In this document: positions 11,379 to 26,461 of the stretch, in pieces
Layout of the letters: each line of letters opens with the position of its first letter
How positions within the stretch are numbered: the first letter of the stretch is position 1
Assembly (NCBI GenBank): GCA_030141605.1
Contig: JAQGDQ010000026.1
Span: 1 to 64,000 of the forward strand
Length of the DNA: 64,000 nucleotides
Direction of reading: 5' to 3'
From: Tubiluchus corallicola
Taxonomy: Eukaryota; Priapulida; Priapulimorpha; Priapulimorphida; Tubiluchidae
The notes under the pieces: generated by a model
Told to the model about the DNA's origin: nothing
The model's input: the letters and a program-made list of their open reading frames with translations, nothing else
Databases searched by the model: none
Made by a program: the position numbers and the translations under genes

Positions 11379-14300
11379 ATGAGTGCCACACCTTTGGCAG
11401 TCGAAATTGTCTGTGTATTCTGTGTAGCGGTAGGTCTGCTTCATAAATTTGGAGATTGGCGGCGACAGCATTTTATGGTCACCCTAGCAACACTTGTTGC
11501 ATGGTATTTTTCATTCATCATTATCTTTGTTTTGCCACTGGATGTTTCTTCAGTAAGTAGTCTTATCTTTAAAGTACAATGGTTGTAAAGTCTCCTATAT
11601 TAAATGATTGGTTGTTCAGTTTTGTTCACTTACATAATTTGTATTGTATAATGCTGGCCCATTGCTAGAAATTCTTCTTTAGAAGAAGTGTAGGCAAGAG
11701 ATTTGTGGTCTAAATGCCTCTAAATCACTTATAGTGATGAGGTGACATTGATACTGACGTACTGAAGATGAAGACAACGGCGTTATTATAATTATACTGG
11801 TTGTTTTACTAATTACTTTGTTTTTTCCATTCTGCCGTTGTATGTCTGCAAGTAATGTCAACTCCATCAGGGTACTTTATGGTTTTCTTTAACACAAATT
11901 AATCTTTAACACAATTAATTTCAAAAACTGACTAGTGTTTGAATAGTAGTTCCATAATTGTCTAATAGGCTTCATTTTGAACTTTATTTTCCAGACATTC
12001 TATCGACAGTGTTTGAAGGATAGCCCTAGTATAAATACTGTAACTGTGTCGACTGCTATCAGTGAAAATTTCTCTTCTGGTTCGTTTAAAATCCTTTTTT
12101 ACATACAATTCTATTTTCCAGAAAAATACAAACTGTCTAACATTATTTTTTGGTGAGGCTAAGGTTTCAGGTTAATGCAATAAGTTGTAATGCAGGTTTG
12201 ATTTTTATGTATATATATGTGTTTACAATATCAGTTTAAAATTAATCTTATACAATGGATCTTTGAACAAAAAACTTCTAAGCAATAAATTAATTATGTT
12301 TTTTTAGTTAGCTATTCCTGACTAATGCATAGTTGTTAACATGATTCAAATATATGTATACTAAACCCAAAAATTTCAATTAGCTTAAGTTAATATGTCT
12401 TTAATGTATGTTTTTTGTGTAAAATGTTATATGAAAATGGGCACATTTATTTAAAAAGATTGAGAAACATTGTAGAAATATTCATTGCATGTTTCACATT
12501 ATTTATGTATGGTATTGCAAAGAAACCGTTCCTGTAACATTACCAATCAATATGAGTTTATATTTTGAATGTATTTAATTTTCATTCCTGTCAAATATTT
12601 CTAAAGGTTCTACTTCTCTAATGTTTAAAAGTACGCAAGATTCTGCTTGTACAGAACTTGCCATTCTGTATATGGCACTGTATATCTCACTCACCATGTA
12701 ATCAGATGTATGATGCAATGTTAAGCCTATGTTATATGTATTTTTATAATATAAATCTTCTTTTACAGAAAACATAAATGCATCACCTTCATTTCCCTCT
12801 TTACACAGTGCACGTCAGAATGTCAATACAGAGTGTAAAGAGCCTTGGAGTAATGTTAATCATATATTGCCTGATCTCTGGCGTGTGGTTTACTGGACAT
12901 CTATGGTTCTTACTTGGTATGTAAAACATTTTTGCTTATCATTTAGCATCATAATTTTTGAGCTATCGCTGTAAAATTTGCTCATGTTGAAAGCCTTGTT
13001 TATGCTTTCATATTTAAACTTATGAAACTATATCTGTTGTCTAGTGTGTATGACTGCAGGATGAAGACTGTTGTTTATGTTAATGTGACACTTGAGTATT
13101 GAATTATTACTACATTTGAATAAAATGAGTTTATGATTTTCATCTTTTTGTTTTTCTGTAAACGTTGTTTTTTATGTCACTTTGTCACTTGCTCAGTTTA
13201 GCTATTTTTACTTATCAATTTTTATGCACTTTTCATTGTGTATTAATAGTTGTCATGTTTATTAGAGTTGCTAGTCATCGGGTTACCTAAGGTGAACAGT
13301 AGCTTAGATTGAGATGATATGTGATGTCAAACAAATTCGTCAATTATTTGGTTTCTGCTAAAGACATCTTTACAAGATGTTTTTTAATTATTGGCAAAAA
13401 TTTATTATAAAACTAAATTTCTTTTTTCTGTACATCTCTTACTAATTCTCACATATACAAGATTTTCTGCCTTTTGATATTTTTGATTGATTGACATCCT
13501 GTAATTTTTAGGCTGGTTATTCCTATCATGATGTCGTATTCAGCAGCGGGTGATTTTACAGTGCTAGGCAAGCTACGGACAGCAATGATTGAAAATGCTA
13601 TATGGTACGGCAGTTACTTGCTTATATTTGGAGTCCTACTTATCTACGTTGCTGCAAAACCAGATTTGAATTTGGACACGTAAGTATAAATCACTCATAT
13701 GAATTTATTAATAAAAAACTACAACCACAACTGATGCAGTTTGTTTTTCCAAAGATCTTAAATGATGTGGCACACCTTTGCATCTCTGCTTCTCCTCCAT
13801 TCTTATTTTGGCTTCGTTTGCAAAGAAAGTCTGTTCTTTGCTTCATTTTTTAACACAATTCGTACAACATTAGAGTTTATTGGAAATGTGAAAGAAATAG
13901 AGTTGATGTGAGAACAATAGGAAATATTGCATTTGATTTTCAACACTTTGCATTTGATAAGACGTTTGATACTAATAAAACTTCGAAAAAAACTTTAAAC
14001 ATACTTTAAATTTGAATTAAACGAGTAAGCAAATCAAACGTTTATTGTATGTTGCAAGCGAAATCACACTGTCAAACATTTCAATTGCAGAAATTTTAAT
14101 GAGTTATTATAAGAAATTAAATTTTAATTTAAGCAGCTTCTTAATATAAGGTACAAAGACATAGTACAACTTGCAGAGGATAAATTGTACAGGTCAGCAT
14201 GCTTACTGTGATTGTTCCTTAGAAGTGAACCACTAAAAAGAACAATCCTTTCTGCTCAGTTTGTTTCTTAACTTTTTAAAAGAACTGAGTTTTCACTCTT

Positions 14301-17300
14301 CTACAAGTCACTTTAAATGAGTATTTGTTATCAGATTTTTGTGTCTTACAAAACATAAAGAGGGCATCCTTCTCGATTTTCAAGATTAATGCGCAAGTGA
14401 TGCAATTTTTCAATTTATGTTTCACGATATATTCCAACTATAATGTGCGTGTGACGAGCTCCTTGATTTTAGAAGTTCTCATAAATTACTTTTCATTTCA
14501 GCACTGGTTTGATGGTGATATTGGTCACTGCAAGCAATACGTGGGGGTTATTTTTAGTTGTGCTAATGCTTGGATATGGCTTAGTGGAGGTGCCACGTAA
14601 TTTGTGGTACAGTTCAAAGCGTGGATACATGTTGAACAGAATATGGTTTAAGTTAGCCAAGTTGAGTCTTGAAAAGTCAGAAGCAGAAGAAGCTCTCGAA
14701 GATGTTTTGGAGGTAGGAATTGTATTGGTACTTATTAGCGATGACTGTAAACAACTTGTTTGCCATTCATGTGTTTTTTTTTTGTGTAGCAGTTGACAAT
14801 AAGGTTAGAAATTGTGTATTAGTAATTTCTACTTATCTCTGATCTGTAAAAGTACAAGAACTTGTGGAATACCTTCTTTACAGGATGTGAGAAAAGTAAC
14901 TGAATCAATACGAGAACATCACCCTTTGCATAAAAATGTTCAAACCATTCTCTCGAAGGTACGTAATAATCTTAAAATCCTATTGCCATCTAATGAAGGT
15001 CAGCCTGCTGTCTTTTGCTTATTGAAGGTCTGTTGCTAGATTAAACACTCGCAGCATACAAACCATTTTGTTAATTTATTAATATTTCAAGTACATAAAT
15101 CTGCTATGATTATACAAACTGATAAACACTGTGGTTTGCATAGCAAAGAGCAATATCCTTCACTTATTACATCTTTGAACCATAGAGGTGCCTAGCTACT
15201 TCATGCTTGCATTTATTTCTGGAAAGTTTTATGTGCACTTAAAAGCAAGTTTAGATACTGTTTAAGTGTTTAAATTAACTCTCTAATTTCTTTTAAAGTT
15301 GTGAAAGCGGTATACATTTGCATCACATATAAACAACAAGAGAGAGTCTTGATAAAAGATTCTTTTGCTTTGAGCTATTGCTGTTTTAATATCGGCGTTA
15401 TCTTACCTAGAATGAGTCAAAGTTAACCTGTGTAATTAAATATTTCATAGCACATCGGAAAGCACTTAAAATACATTATTGTTGGCTTTCCAAGATTTTG
15501 ATTCTAACATCATACATATTTACAAGACAAACATGTTAATTTACACTGCTCGATGTGTTGGTTTAGATGACTCTAAGTGATTTAACTAGCTATAAAATAA
15601 ATACAAATACGTGATATTTCATTCATATTTAGTGTCCCGATTGGTGGCAGTTACCATTGCAGTCAAATACAACAAGTGGGGTAAGACTTCTAGGCAGATG
15701 CATTCTAGGAGAAAATTGTAGTTGCTACTTACAAAAGCTAGTTTACTAACACTGTTTAACTGTATTTAAGTGGTTAGATCTAACTGTTATAGCAACTAAC
15801 ATGTCTAATGTCTAATTTGCCTAGGTTAAGTAAAAACTTTCAATGTTGATTGCCAAGTTTTTAGGCGCTTCATTAGTTGTAGTCAGTAAGTAACATATTT
15901 CCACTGTTGGCTTCTTTATCTCCCATAGTTCGTGTACACAAAAATAGTTTACATTTTATATCAGTTGCATTAATTCCCCATATACTATACCTTCATAAAA
16001 TGTGATGAATTGTACGAATTTTAGCGTAAATGCATTGATTGCTGTTCCTTACAGAGCTACTATACAACTGCTTCGATAGTTACAAGATGAACAAAATTTT
16101 AGAGGTGCAACTTTTTTATGCTTTTCAAGTGCCTAGCTGAGGAGTCATAATATCACTTTCTTAAATACAAAGTTATCTTTATTGACATTTCTTATAATCA
16201 CCTGACCAGTATGTGCATGCATTATCTAAATTTTGGACGTTTGGGTATTTTTATTGTGTGTCTCCATGTTTGAATAATTTTTTTCAGCCCATTTTAAGCT
16301 AATGAAATGTTATGTGTAAGAATTTGCACCAAACGTTTTTTTTCAAAATTTCTTAATTTATTTAAATTTAGTGGGTTTAGTGACATTGTCGTTTTCTGAC
16401 CGACCGTTGTTCCAAATCAAAAATTCATAGAGAATTTGAAATTAGGAATGCCGAAAGTTAAAAATTGCAATGTTAAACAACTATTGTATGCAGTTGACAT
16501 TTTAGTAGAATTTTTATATTTGAAAATTTAAAAATGCATACTTACAATGACTTACTTGCAACATTTTTAAAACAGTGTCCGGATGATATGCAGAAACGAC
16601 TGAGATCAGTAAATAATGGCACTGCACAGCCTATGGAAGTGCCTAACGAGAAATCTCTGGCTCGTTTGCATAAACGAACTATAATTGCTGTAAGAAACCA
16701 TCATCGTACACAGTGCCAGTGGAACTTGTCTGTTGAAAGGGTATGAAAAATTATTTCATATTAAATGCAGGGTGGTTTATCGCATTTTGCTAGTGATTAA
16801 ATAATTAACGAGTACTACTACAGAACAATTTATTATTTTAAATTGCTGAAATATTACACATCTATCATGCCTTCAAAATTTAGTGTGGAAGCCTCGTGCT
16901 TCGAACAGTCTGCAGTCTTGACAGTAGCAACTTGAAAACTTTGGGATTGTTTTTTTTTCAATTAAATTGAACTTCTGAAGCTTACATGCAAATGCTAGTG
17001 TAAATTTATTTGCACATTGTATAAAACAAGAAAAAGGATATAAAACTCATGCTCAACAAACACATTGGAACTATTTTTAAAGACGCAGCAGGTGCTAATA
17101 TCATTCAAGAACATGCCATTGATTGTATTCAAAAGAAAAGCCTGTGAAGCATCTGCAAGTTAATGTAAGATTACCTTGATTGTAGTTATCATAGTCGTTG
17201 CAAGTATCCCACTTTCTTCCCTTCTATCTCTTCCCACTTTACTAACCCACTCACTCAGTTTTCTTTAATCCTAAAACTTCTCTTTTCACACTACAGCATT

Positions 17301-20300
17301 TCACACTCACAAGATATTTACTTCTATGAACCTGCTGCAGTGCGAAGTATAGTAGCGTCGTGAGTTGTCGTATCATAAACATGTTATTGTTGTATTTCTT
17401 ATTATGTGTTTCCCACTATACTTTTTGTGCTGGTGTGAAAAATAAACTTAACTCATCTTAAAGCGTATTGGAGGATTTTGAGTTTGACTGGAGATCTCTT
17501 CAAGTTGTTATTCTGAACATATTCCCAAGATTGCTGGTTGGTCAAGATGCATGCAGTTTCCACACTAGGCTTACTAGATTCCCTATTAATCCAATAATAC
17601 TTTAATGTAATGAATTTACCTGTACTATTACTCATCGTCTTTGTAACCGTAGCAAAAGCCACCCTTTTTATGAAAATTATTGCTATGACAACTTTGTTAT
17701 CTGTACGAGTACAACGCAAATCTGTTTTAACAAAAAACTATCTCTTGCTACTTATATTGTGAGAACATCCGATTAGCTGAACATTCACCTACAATAAGAA
17801 TTGCAATACAGGTGTGTTTCGTGTTTACAGGCTTTTCATTTGGAGGATGTTGAAAAGAATTCAAGTAGCAATGAGCATTATTTCAAGCATACATTTATGC
17901 CAGAGCGCAACAGTTGTGTAAGAGCAGTTTACACACCTACATTAGGTATGTTTTCAGTTCTCATGATTACATTTGCATTGCTAGAATGAGCAACATAAAC
18001 CTCGAGAACTAATCACTTCATTTAGTATTTATTTTCATACCTGAAACAGTAAAAAACATGCTTTATTGGTATGATAATTGTTGAACTAGTAGCAATTTTT
18101 CTGGTAGAACTGAAAGTTCAAAAAACAAAAAAAATCAAATTCAATCTATTTCACATCCTTGTGGAAATCCACAATTGCAAATCCTCGTGGATATTAAGTG
18201 TTTTTAGTGAATGCATGAGTACATGTGTCTTGAATTTTGCAGTAATTAAAAAGCAATTATAGCTTATTCATTAGTTTCTAATGTCTGTTTATCAGATGTT
18301 TCTATATTATCATTCAGTTTATTCAGTTTTTGTATTTTTCCATTTGTTAGGCTACGGAAATGGAATAAATTTGATTGTTTCATTCCATCGACGACCCTTA
18401 TGTTGAATATCTGAGTTACATAAGTCCCAATGGCATCTTTTAACCATGATTATAACAAAAAAATAGCATAAAATTAACTAATATTGCATTGATGTGTAAT
18501 ATCTGTTTTGACCACATTTGATTTAATTTTGACTGTGGAAATCTCATTGAGGTTTATAAAAACTGGCCAGAAAAGAAAGCATTTTGTTTTGTCCTTATTT
18601 AAAGTTAATCAAATTGTTGTTTTTGTCTAACTGGCAAAGTCATAAACTAAACTAAACTGCATATTTTCTTGATTGCAAAATGGTTTAATCAGTAACTCAT
18701 AGACATAAGCATTGTGCATTTGTTCCCATAAACGAAACTAGACTACATATTTCCACAAATTCACTTGCAATTTCAATTGACAAGAATGAAATCTAGAATC
18801 AGGCTAATATTTCTCCTGCTAAGTAATGAAAAGTTGAGCATTTTTCATAACAGTGTTAGACGGAGCTGTTGCTAAATGTCCCAAACGTACCTGCTTCAGG
18901 GGTGTGTGAAATAACTTGCACACTGATTGAGCAGTAAACGAAAACGATTGACATGTTAGACGTCAATTTCTGAACTCAACTGAGTGGATTTATTAATTTC
19001 AGAATGGTACTGGCAGTGTCTGCTGAGGCCGTGGGTAATGAGGATACTCGCTGTGTTTTTGGCTGTCTTTGCAATCTCTATTACCTGGTCCGAAGTCACG
19101 TTTTTTAACAAGAGTCCTGTGTTGTCAATCTTTGCACAGTTCATACACCTTGCTGCACGCAGCTACAATTATTTTCAAATAGAGGTAGTGACGTGATTTT
19201 TTAGTTTACTAACAAAACTGTGACATGAAAAAATAGTTTAGAAGAAGAAGTCACACATAATTCAACTGAAATATATGTGTATTGAGCAGCTGAAATAACA
19301 AAATTTGCTTGAGGACTATAATAATGTTGATAACTGTCTGTAAACAGTTGATTCTTTGTTGCACAATGAATTCTCTGACTTTTGACCTTTACTTGACCTT
19401 TGATATTTTTGAAATTGACTGGAATCATTGCAATGATTTTACTTTGGTAAGGCCTAAAAAATTTACTTGGAAAAAAGAGTTTTATGCCATACTTTTGAGG
19501 ACCATTCTTCATAATGACCATATTCTCTTTTTCTTATTTGGTTTTTTATTTGTAACGTATTATTAATTTAGATTAAAAACTTTTGTTGTCCAGTTTTCGT
19601 ACCTGATAATGGCCACTGGTAGAATGCTGACAATGTCCATATCCAAAATTCTGTAGTTTTATTTTTAATTTTTTGTGTAACAAAATAAAAAACACCATTT
19701 TATCTAGATATGCACTAATTAGTAAAATTTAGCAGATGGGCAAATCGTTAGCGATGTAATTAAGTCCTATTAAAAGTGTGCAACTGTTTAAATTTGTGTA
19801 ATTTGTGCATTAGCAGATGTGTCATGAATGCCATAAATTCCAAGTTGGAAATGCAGTATAGAACTTTGGATGACTTAAAAATGACAGTGTTAGACTGTTT
19901 AATTTTTTGACTATCTTTTATGTACGTGTAACGTGCCTTGTGATTTTTTTTATTGTTAAAAGTATATTTTGCCAGTCAACGCTTTTTTGTTTTAGATTAT
20001 ATCTTGTGCCACAATTGCATTTCTTGCTGTATGCACTTACTACACAGTGTTTAAAGTAAGAGTGTTGAACTACTATTATCTGGCTCCTTTTCATCAAACG
20101 GATGAATACAGTCTACTGTTTAGTGGCATGTAAGTACTTTATTATTATTATCATTATTATTATTATTTAGTATTTATTCGAATTCAATTATAAATGCAAT
20201 TATGCATGCAGTTCAATTAAATTGTTAGTAGCTTACATAAAAAATTAACACTACACAAAAAAGAAACATGCAATAAATTACAGATGTTAAAACAATTCGA

Positions 20301-23083
20301 TTTAGCGAGCAAATAATGATTTAAAAATTTAATATGGTATCTCATGCAAAGGATATCTATATGAAACACAACTTAGTACGTTGTTACAACTTTTAGTGAT
20401 TTTGATAATTCGTCATGGTGACAAGCTGCATAATCTTTATTGTGAATATTTAGCAAGCCATCACTTCCAAGAGATATCAACATAAGTTGTTTATAATGAT
20501 AATGTTCAATACTAACTATTTATGTAAATACTTCTACAATTTAGCATATCTCTTTATGCTATTTTATTTAATTATTTTCTTATACTATGCACAGAAGTCA
20601 TCTGTTTTAGGTTTTTGTGTCGTTTGACTCCTGCACTGTGTCTGAATTTTCTTGGACTAATTCACTTGGATACACACATTACTGGAACTGCAGATAAAGT
20701 TGAAACAAGTTATACTAAGGTATTGTATCTTAAACTTGAACATGCTTTCAAGAGTCACTTACTATTTGTGATTATTAATTACAATTAGCAATAATGAAAC
20801 TGCGATGTTGTAAAACGTAGAATTAATAGACTTAAAATGCCACTGGCGTATACTTCTTTATTGCTAACAGATGTAACCATGTTGTGTGCACAGTTGCTAT
20901 ATTGCCATATTGCTATTACCGGTAATGTTTACAGTGCTAGCATCGCCATCTATTAAAACTACAATAAATCAGTGTGCTTCTTTACTAAAATGTTATCTGC
21001 AATCATGCCGTGTTGCACATACTGTTATGCAAAAGTGTACTGCTAAAGAACAAATATGTTGCGGTCAAGATTACATCTTGTGCCATGACAGTTATATCGT
21101 AAGTTAAAAATTTGAAGTTTTTAATAAGATTTGTATCTAAATGTTTAGTAAAAAATGCATTTCAAGATTAAAATCATGTTTCTTAGAAGTCTGCTGCATA
21201 AAATGTTGCCATTGGTCTGCATTGTTATATATTACTTAGGATAAAACATTTTGGTAAACATTCTCTGGAATCCAGTGTATTTACAGCAGTTACTAGGCTT
21301 TAGTTGTGAAGGCAGCTAGGTAAATGTAGTATTGTTTGTTTTTGCAGATTATGGGTCACATGGATATAATTTCTGATGGATTTAACATTTACTTTCCCAT
21401 CATGATTGTGGTTCTCTGCATTGCCACATATTTCCATGTAGGCAGCCGTTGCTTACACTTTCTCGGGTTCGAACAGTTCCTTGGTGATGATGACATTACA
21501 CAAGAGATAGTTGATGAAGGGCGGGAGCATGTCAAAAGAGGTGGGTTATTTAGCTTAATGTAAAATTGTACCCAGAAAATTAAAAAGTGATGATATCTGT
21601 TTTTATTATGTATTTGTGCATGAGAGATGTTATGCATTACATAATCATGTTTTGGCAGTCAGTGCATGCTTATGAAGTAAGAGCTATCAACTTCTTGATG
21701 TTTTTATTGAAAGTGGGTAATTTGCTCAAGAAGGTCACTGTATAGATAAATAGTCGTTGTCACCTTAATATTCAAGACTATTGTTAACAAGAGTAAAACA
21801 TTTTGCTTCCTCGTACGCTATTGTGTTACATTTTGTCTTTATATTTATATGAACTTGTAATAGAGAAGAGAAGGAGGCAGAGAAATGAGCATTCCGAATC
21901 TCGACGGAGGGATGTTTTAGAGCGATCTGGTGCTCCTCGCAGTACTTCTCTTCATAGCATTGGCAGTGGTTCTGATACTAGACAAAGAGACGTGTCTTCC
22001 ACTGGTGGGAACAAGAAAGCAGCAGGTTAGTGCTTTTTTGTCAAATAAGTACCAGCTCAAAAGTCTGTACAGGTAGTCATGGACTTACGACCACAATACA
22101 TTCCGGAAAATTGGCTCAATACACGACTTGGACTAAAAGTCGGACCTGTATATCCAAACGGGTGCACCCCTACACACAAGACGTTGTGTGTGTACACGCA
22201 CTAAGTATGGTGGCACATACAGTGAATTTATCAAAACAGATAGCGATTTAAAGTTAATTTGTTTAAAAAATAGAAGGAAAAATGAGTTATACTTGGTTTT
22301 GTATAAGTAACTAATTAAGCTTCAGTTGAGTAGTAAAGTCATAAGTCGTGTAGGTCATTAAGTCGACTGCTACCTGTACCTGAAAACTCACAAATCTAAA
22401 ATCATAGATGCCTGACAGGAGAGTGTAAGCTGACGGCTGCATTATAATTTGTTTTTTACCTTGCTTAGTATGCATTAAAGTTATGCATGTTCGGTTTAGT
22501 ACAGCATGCATAATGTTATTTGGAGAGTGTGGTTGACCTTTCTAGTTATAAACATTTTTGTTTTGTGCCGCATTTTTGCTTGAATGTAAACAAAAAATTA
22601 TCACCCACGACCAAATCAGAATGTCACCACAGCATTGTACAGTTCGTAAAGACAATTAAATTGCATTGCAAATCATTCATGGCAGTTAAAACTTTAACAT
22701 GGGTTATTGTCAATGAAATATTAAACACAACATGATTCAGCTAGTTAATTAAATATTGAATTAATGAAATGGAATTATTAGTTGTTTATTAGCATGTTTT
22801 AGATAGACTGTTTGCCACTATACCACCTGTTTTTATAACACTTCATTTATGTATGTTTTTTTGTTGTTTTTTAGGCATCACTCCTAGTTCTAGTTCAGAA
22901 AATGATCATACTCAGCTGTTGAAGGATGTAGAACCTATTGACTACATGGGTCAGAATGCTGATTTGTACAGTGAATTTAACAAAGAGCCATCTTCGATCA
23001 ATTCCTCATACCAGTCACGTAATTTTCCTACAGCTGGTGCTCAAAGCAGTCGGCCAGTGCGAGGAATTTTTGATGATGTTTAG
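11379..23083 (+). CDS. LMBRD2: LMBR1 domain-containing protein 2, 14 coding exons
   Basis: Coding exons are 11379-11552, 11995-12152, 12809-12916, 13512-13679, 14502-14712, 14884-14958, 16576-16740, 17831-17945, 19003-19184, 19996-20129, 20611-20719, 21348-21540, 21864-22025 and 22875-23083. They join in phase at GT-AG sites to 2,163 nt, or 720 residues (human LMBRD2 has 695). The product is a multi-pass membrane protein of the LMBR1 family, reported in vertebrates near G-protein-coupled receptors. Conserved stretches include [12 protein letters not shown], the membrane segment [143 protein letters not shown] and the C-terminal GIFDDV. A basic KRRRQR stretch and a polar tail lie on the cytosolic side. 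Exon 2 (first loop after TM2) diverges and its 3' border rests only on phase and the donor at 12153. Convergent with AGL. Confidence 0.95.
18638..18855 (+). repeat. Dispersed repeat, copy A (in LMBRD2 intron 8)
   Basis: This stretch resembles 48037-48264 on the same strand. Shared landmarks in the same order include a TAGACATAAGC block, a TAGACTA block followed by TATTTCCAC, and GAGCATTTTTCA near the end. Identity looks like roughly 70-75% by eye. It has no coding potential and is probably an old non-autonomous element. Confidence 0.65.
22070..22376. mobile_element. Tc1/mariner-type MITE in LMBRD2 intron 13
   Basis: The ends carry inverted repeats beginning CAGGTAG, followed by a similar GACTTA and GACC pattern, and are flanked by TA dinucleotides (22068-22069 and 22377-22378), the Tc1/mariner target site. 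At 307 bp with no transposase it is non-autonomous. It sits fully inside the intron and leaves both splice sites intact. Confidence 0.8.
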
Positions 23084-26000
23084 GTGATGCAAATTGGTGA
23101 GGGTTGATCGATTGATATCGCTATGTTGCTATGTTCAGCTAATGTTTATAAAATTTGGAAAGTCAACCTCTGAAATATTTTATTATTGTAAGTGGCAGTT
23201 TTCCTGTCTCTTAACCATGGTGCATTTTCTGGCTCTCTGGAAGTGATAAATTGTTATCAAGCAGCTACACGTTTATTATAATCTTGTGGCAATTATTTAA
23301 GCATCATTCACTTAATCATGCCTTATTTGTACTGAAATCGCTTTGGTGGAACACTTACTTTTCAAAATTTTTTTCAATTATACGTAAGCTTTCAGAGTTT
23401 GTGCATCAAAAAAGTCATTTGCTGAAGGAAACATTTGCCAACACCTGCCATGATTTCAAAAATTTTCAAAATTTGCTCTCAGAGTATTTCCCAGTACGTT
23501 CCCAGCACATACAATTCTTGCTTTAATGATTATAGAGAAATAAATTTTGGTAGAAAATCAACTTGTGCCAAGACAAAAGTTCATCGTGCAAATTTTGTAT
23601 CAGTCTATCAGTCTATCAACAATCCCCTACTATTCAAATAATTTTGATTACAAGAAACTTGCTTTCTGTGTGCTGTTATTACTATCAAGCCAAGTAGTTG
23701 GGTGACTGGGGCTTGTGCATTCCAAGTGGAAAAGTTTATCAATGTAATTAGTTTCTGATAAGCCTGACTGATGTTTTTGTCTAACTGAGATTTATGTATG
23801 TTTTTGATTTTATATATGTGACCAATATGCTTCTTAATATCTAATTTATTAATAAAATTTCCTGAGATGAGGAAATTTTTATTTGTTGCATTTTTGTTCT
23901 GCATGTGCATTAAGACAGTTCAAGAGAATTTTTGCAAAACTTGATTGATTACATTTGCTTCATAAAAATATTTACAAGAGCATAAATCAACAAAACTTAA
24001 TGATGTTAAAACCATTATCTAGTCATTTAAAGTCATGTATATATAAATATAATGCTTGGTTGGGGACTTGGAACTTTCAGTAGCTAAATTAGATTTTCAC
24101 AATAATAACCATTATGCCATTGTCATTTTTCGTTGTATTCATGTATGTTGTGGTGTACTTATTCACAACCGAAGAAACCTAAGAATTTTTGGATTCTCGA
24201 GTCTGTCGCTGCATACTTCGAGTATGAAATGAGTTAATATATTATCCTTATTTATTTTAGTGTTGTTTGTTAATTTTATGTTAATGTACGTAATACACTG
24301 TGTTAGACTAGAAATGTAGCAGACGTTTAACTAATAAAAATATGCTTTCAAACTGCTTTTATTCGAGTATCACTTAGAACATGTACTTCTGAAAAATTTT
24401 TAGTTAATTTTAGGCCTTTGTGGATTTTTTCTCTGTGAATTCATCAGAACTAACAATGTATCCTATCAATAAGTTTGTAGTGAATACTTCTATGAGTGTA
24501 TGTACTGTGCGAAGTTCATGTTTACTTTATTAGTATTGATGACACACACATTCCAGATTTTTCCAAGGTTCTCATGCTGCATAAAATAACTTGAATTTCA
24601 TCATTCCTACAAGTTTGTTTGCTTACAAATAATTATTGAACGTAAAACTTGTATGATGGGTGTCAACTGATATTAATAAATGTGGTGAGACTTAGTTTAT
24701 GTTCGTATTTTTTTATTATTTAACGAGTTGTGATGTATGATTTCAACACTACAAGTTAGTTGTATAATATCGCCATCTCACTTCTACAGTTGTTCAGATA
24801 AAAAAAAACTTGCATTGACGATGCCGGATTAAGGCATTTGGCTTGATGGGCTGCAGCCCAGGGGCCTCCAGAGATTAAGTGAAATTAATGAGACTAGAAG
24901 TATGCCGAATTATCTATTTAGAAAGGGCTCAATTAATTAATATGATGAATAATAATACTCTGAAACTGTTTTCTTGCCCATTATTCCAACTCATTGTTAC
25001 TGCCACACTGATTACAATGACAAAATTTTGTAGGAAATGAGGTCACATCTCCTCCGACAGAGAAGTCATCTCTGCCCTGAGAAAACTTAGTGGTAGTTTG
25101 CCAATAATCTCAACAGGCCTCTGGCTTTCTGGACATCTGGATTAGGTATTCTTAATCCTGGTTCTTGAAGTTAAAAAGCCAGGTCTCACAGTGTGTAGCC
25201 CAGGGCCTATCAAATCCAGCCTTAGTTGCACACTGAAAAATGGTTCGTAAAAAGGGTTCAAGAATATGTGCAGGACAGAAATAATCGGCAAAAAAAGATA
25301 TGAAGTGACGTAGGCCAGCGATATGTTCCTATCATGCTCTGTCTAACGTAAACTGTGAAATATAACTTAATCCAAAACATTGTTTACAAAGATTAGTTTT
25401 ACTTTCAGGAACAATACGGAATTTTATTTATTGCTGTAATAGAATCCAGATCAACGTGCTACACCCAGTAATAAGTAATTATTAAAATATTAGTGCCAGT
25501 TCACAATGTCTACAATTAACGAGCTGCACAAGAATAACATGATGAATTAATGGCAATTTATATTTGTATAGCAAGGATTTCTTTCGTTGACATTTTAAAT
25601 TCAGATCTTCTTACAAATCATATACTGTTACTTAACCACTTTACATTGTATACATTTTGCGAACTATTAGCTTGCAAAAAAGTCTCAGTCATTTTGTGCA
25701 ACAAACAACTTTACATAATAAAGCCATTTTCTAACTTTTGTTCAGACGCTTATAAACTGCCAGAGCGGTAATGGTACTTTTTTACCTTAAATGTTCCCAA
25801 GTTTGATAAAATGCATTTGAACACTGAAACAAAACAGACAAAGTTCAAAACTCCAAAAAGCAACAAAACTTAACAAGATATGCAACAACCAATAATGATT
25901 GTCAAGACAAAATTTGACTGAAGCAATAAATGCTATAATTTTATTGCTATTTTAATGAAATCGCGAACAAATTTCACAAACAAATAAACAATTATCAAAA

Positions 26001-26461
26001 CCCTATGATATATTTAACTACAGACCAAAACCTGCATAAATATTTTGCTATCACAGTAAACAACATTTATTAAGTTTTCACTAAATATATTATTACACAT
26101 TAAGGATACACGATCGATTTAGCAAGAAAAATGTTAACAATATCCAATCCTTTTAAATGCATCAGTTATAGGTACAAAAAGAAACAGCTGTACTATGAGG
26201 CTTAAAAAAGCAAAATGTCAAATAACACTAGTTACTTATAATGCAATATGTAACTAATATTAACAGTAAAATTTGTTTTATTTAAATAGGGCCACAGCAA
26301 AACTTCTTTAATGTTTGATACCGTTTTTACATACTGAATTGATTTTAATTTCTTCTTGCCTTTAAATGATGCACTGAAAAGCGGATACGGTTAAAATATT
26401 ACATTGGCTAAAGCTAAACCATTTGACTACAATTAACATTTAGGGTCTACTGAGCTAATAT
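23084..26461. other. Convergent intergenic region: LMBRD2 and AGL 3' ends
   Basis: LMBRD2 and AGL both end into this 3.4-kb AT-rich gap, so it must hold both 3' untranslated regions. Plus-strand AATAAA signals at about 23850, 24330 and 24675 are candidates for LMBRD2 cleavage; I cannot choose between them. At 24820-25230 two stretches share a GCCCAGGG-containing motif next to GGATTAAG-like and CCAGCCTTA-like ends, perhaps a decayed hAT-like element. No other gene is seen. Confidence 0.5.

Noticed and set aside
24820-25230. Possible hAT-like element with GGATTAAG and CCAGCCTTA ends
   Set aside because: The similar blocks are partly direct rather than inverted, and no target duplication was seen, so the borders cannot be defended.
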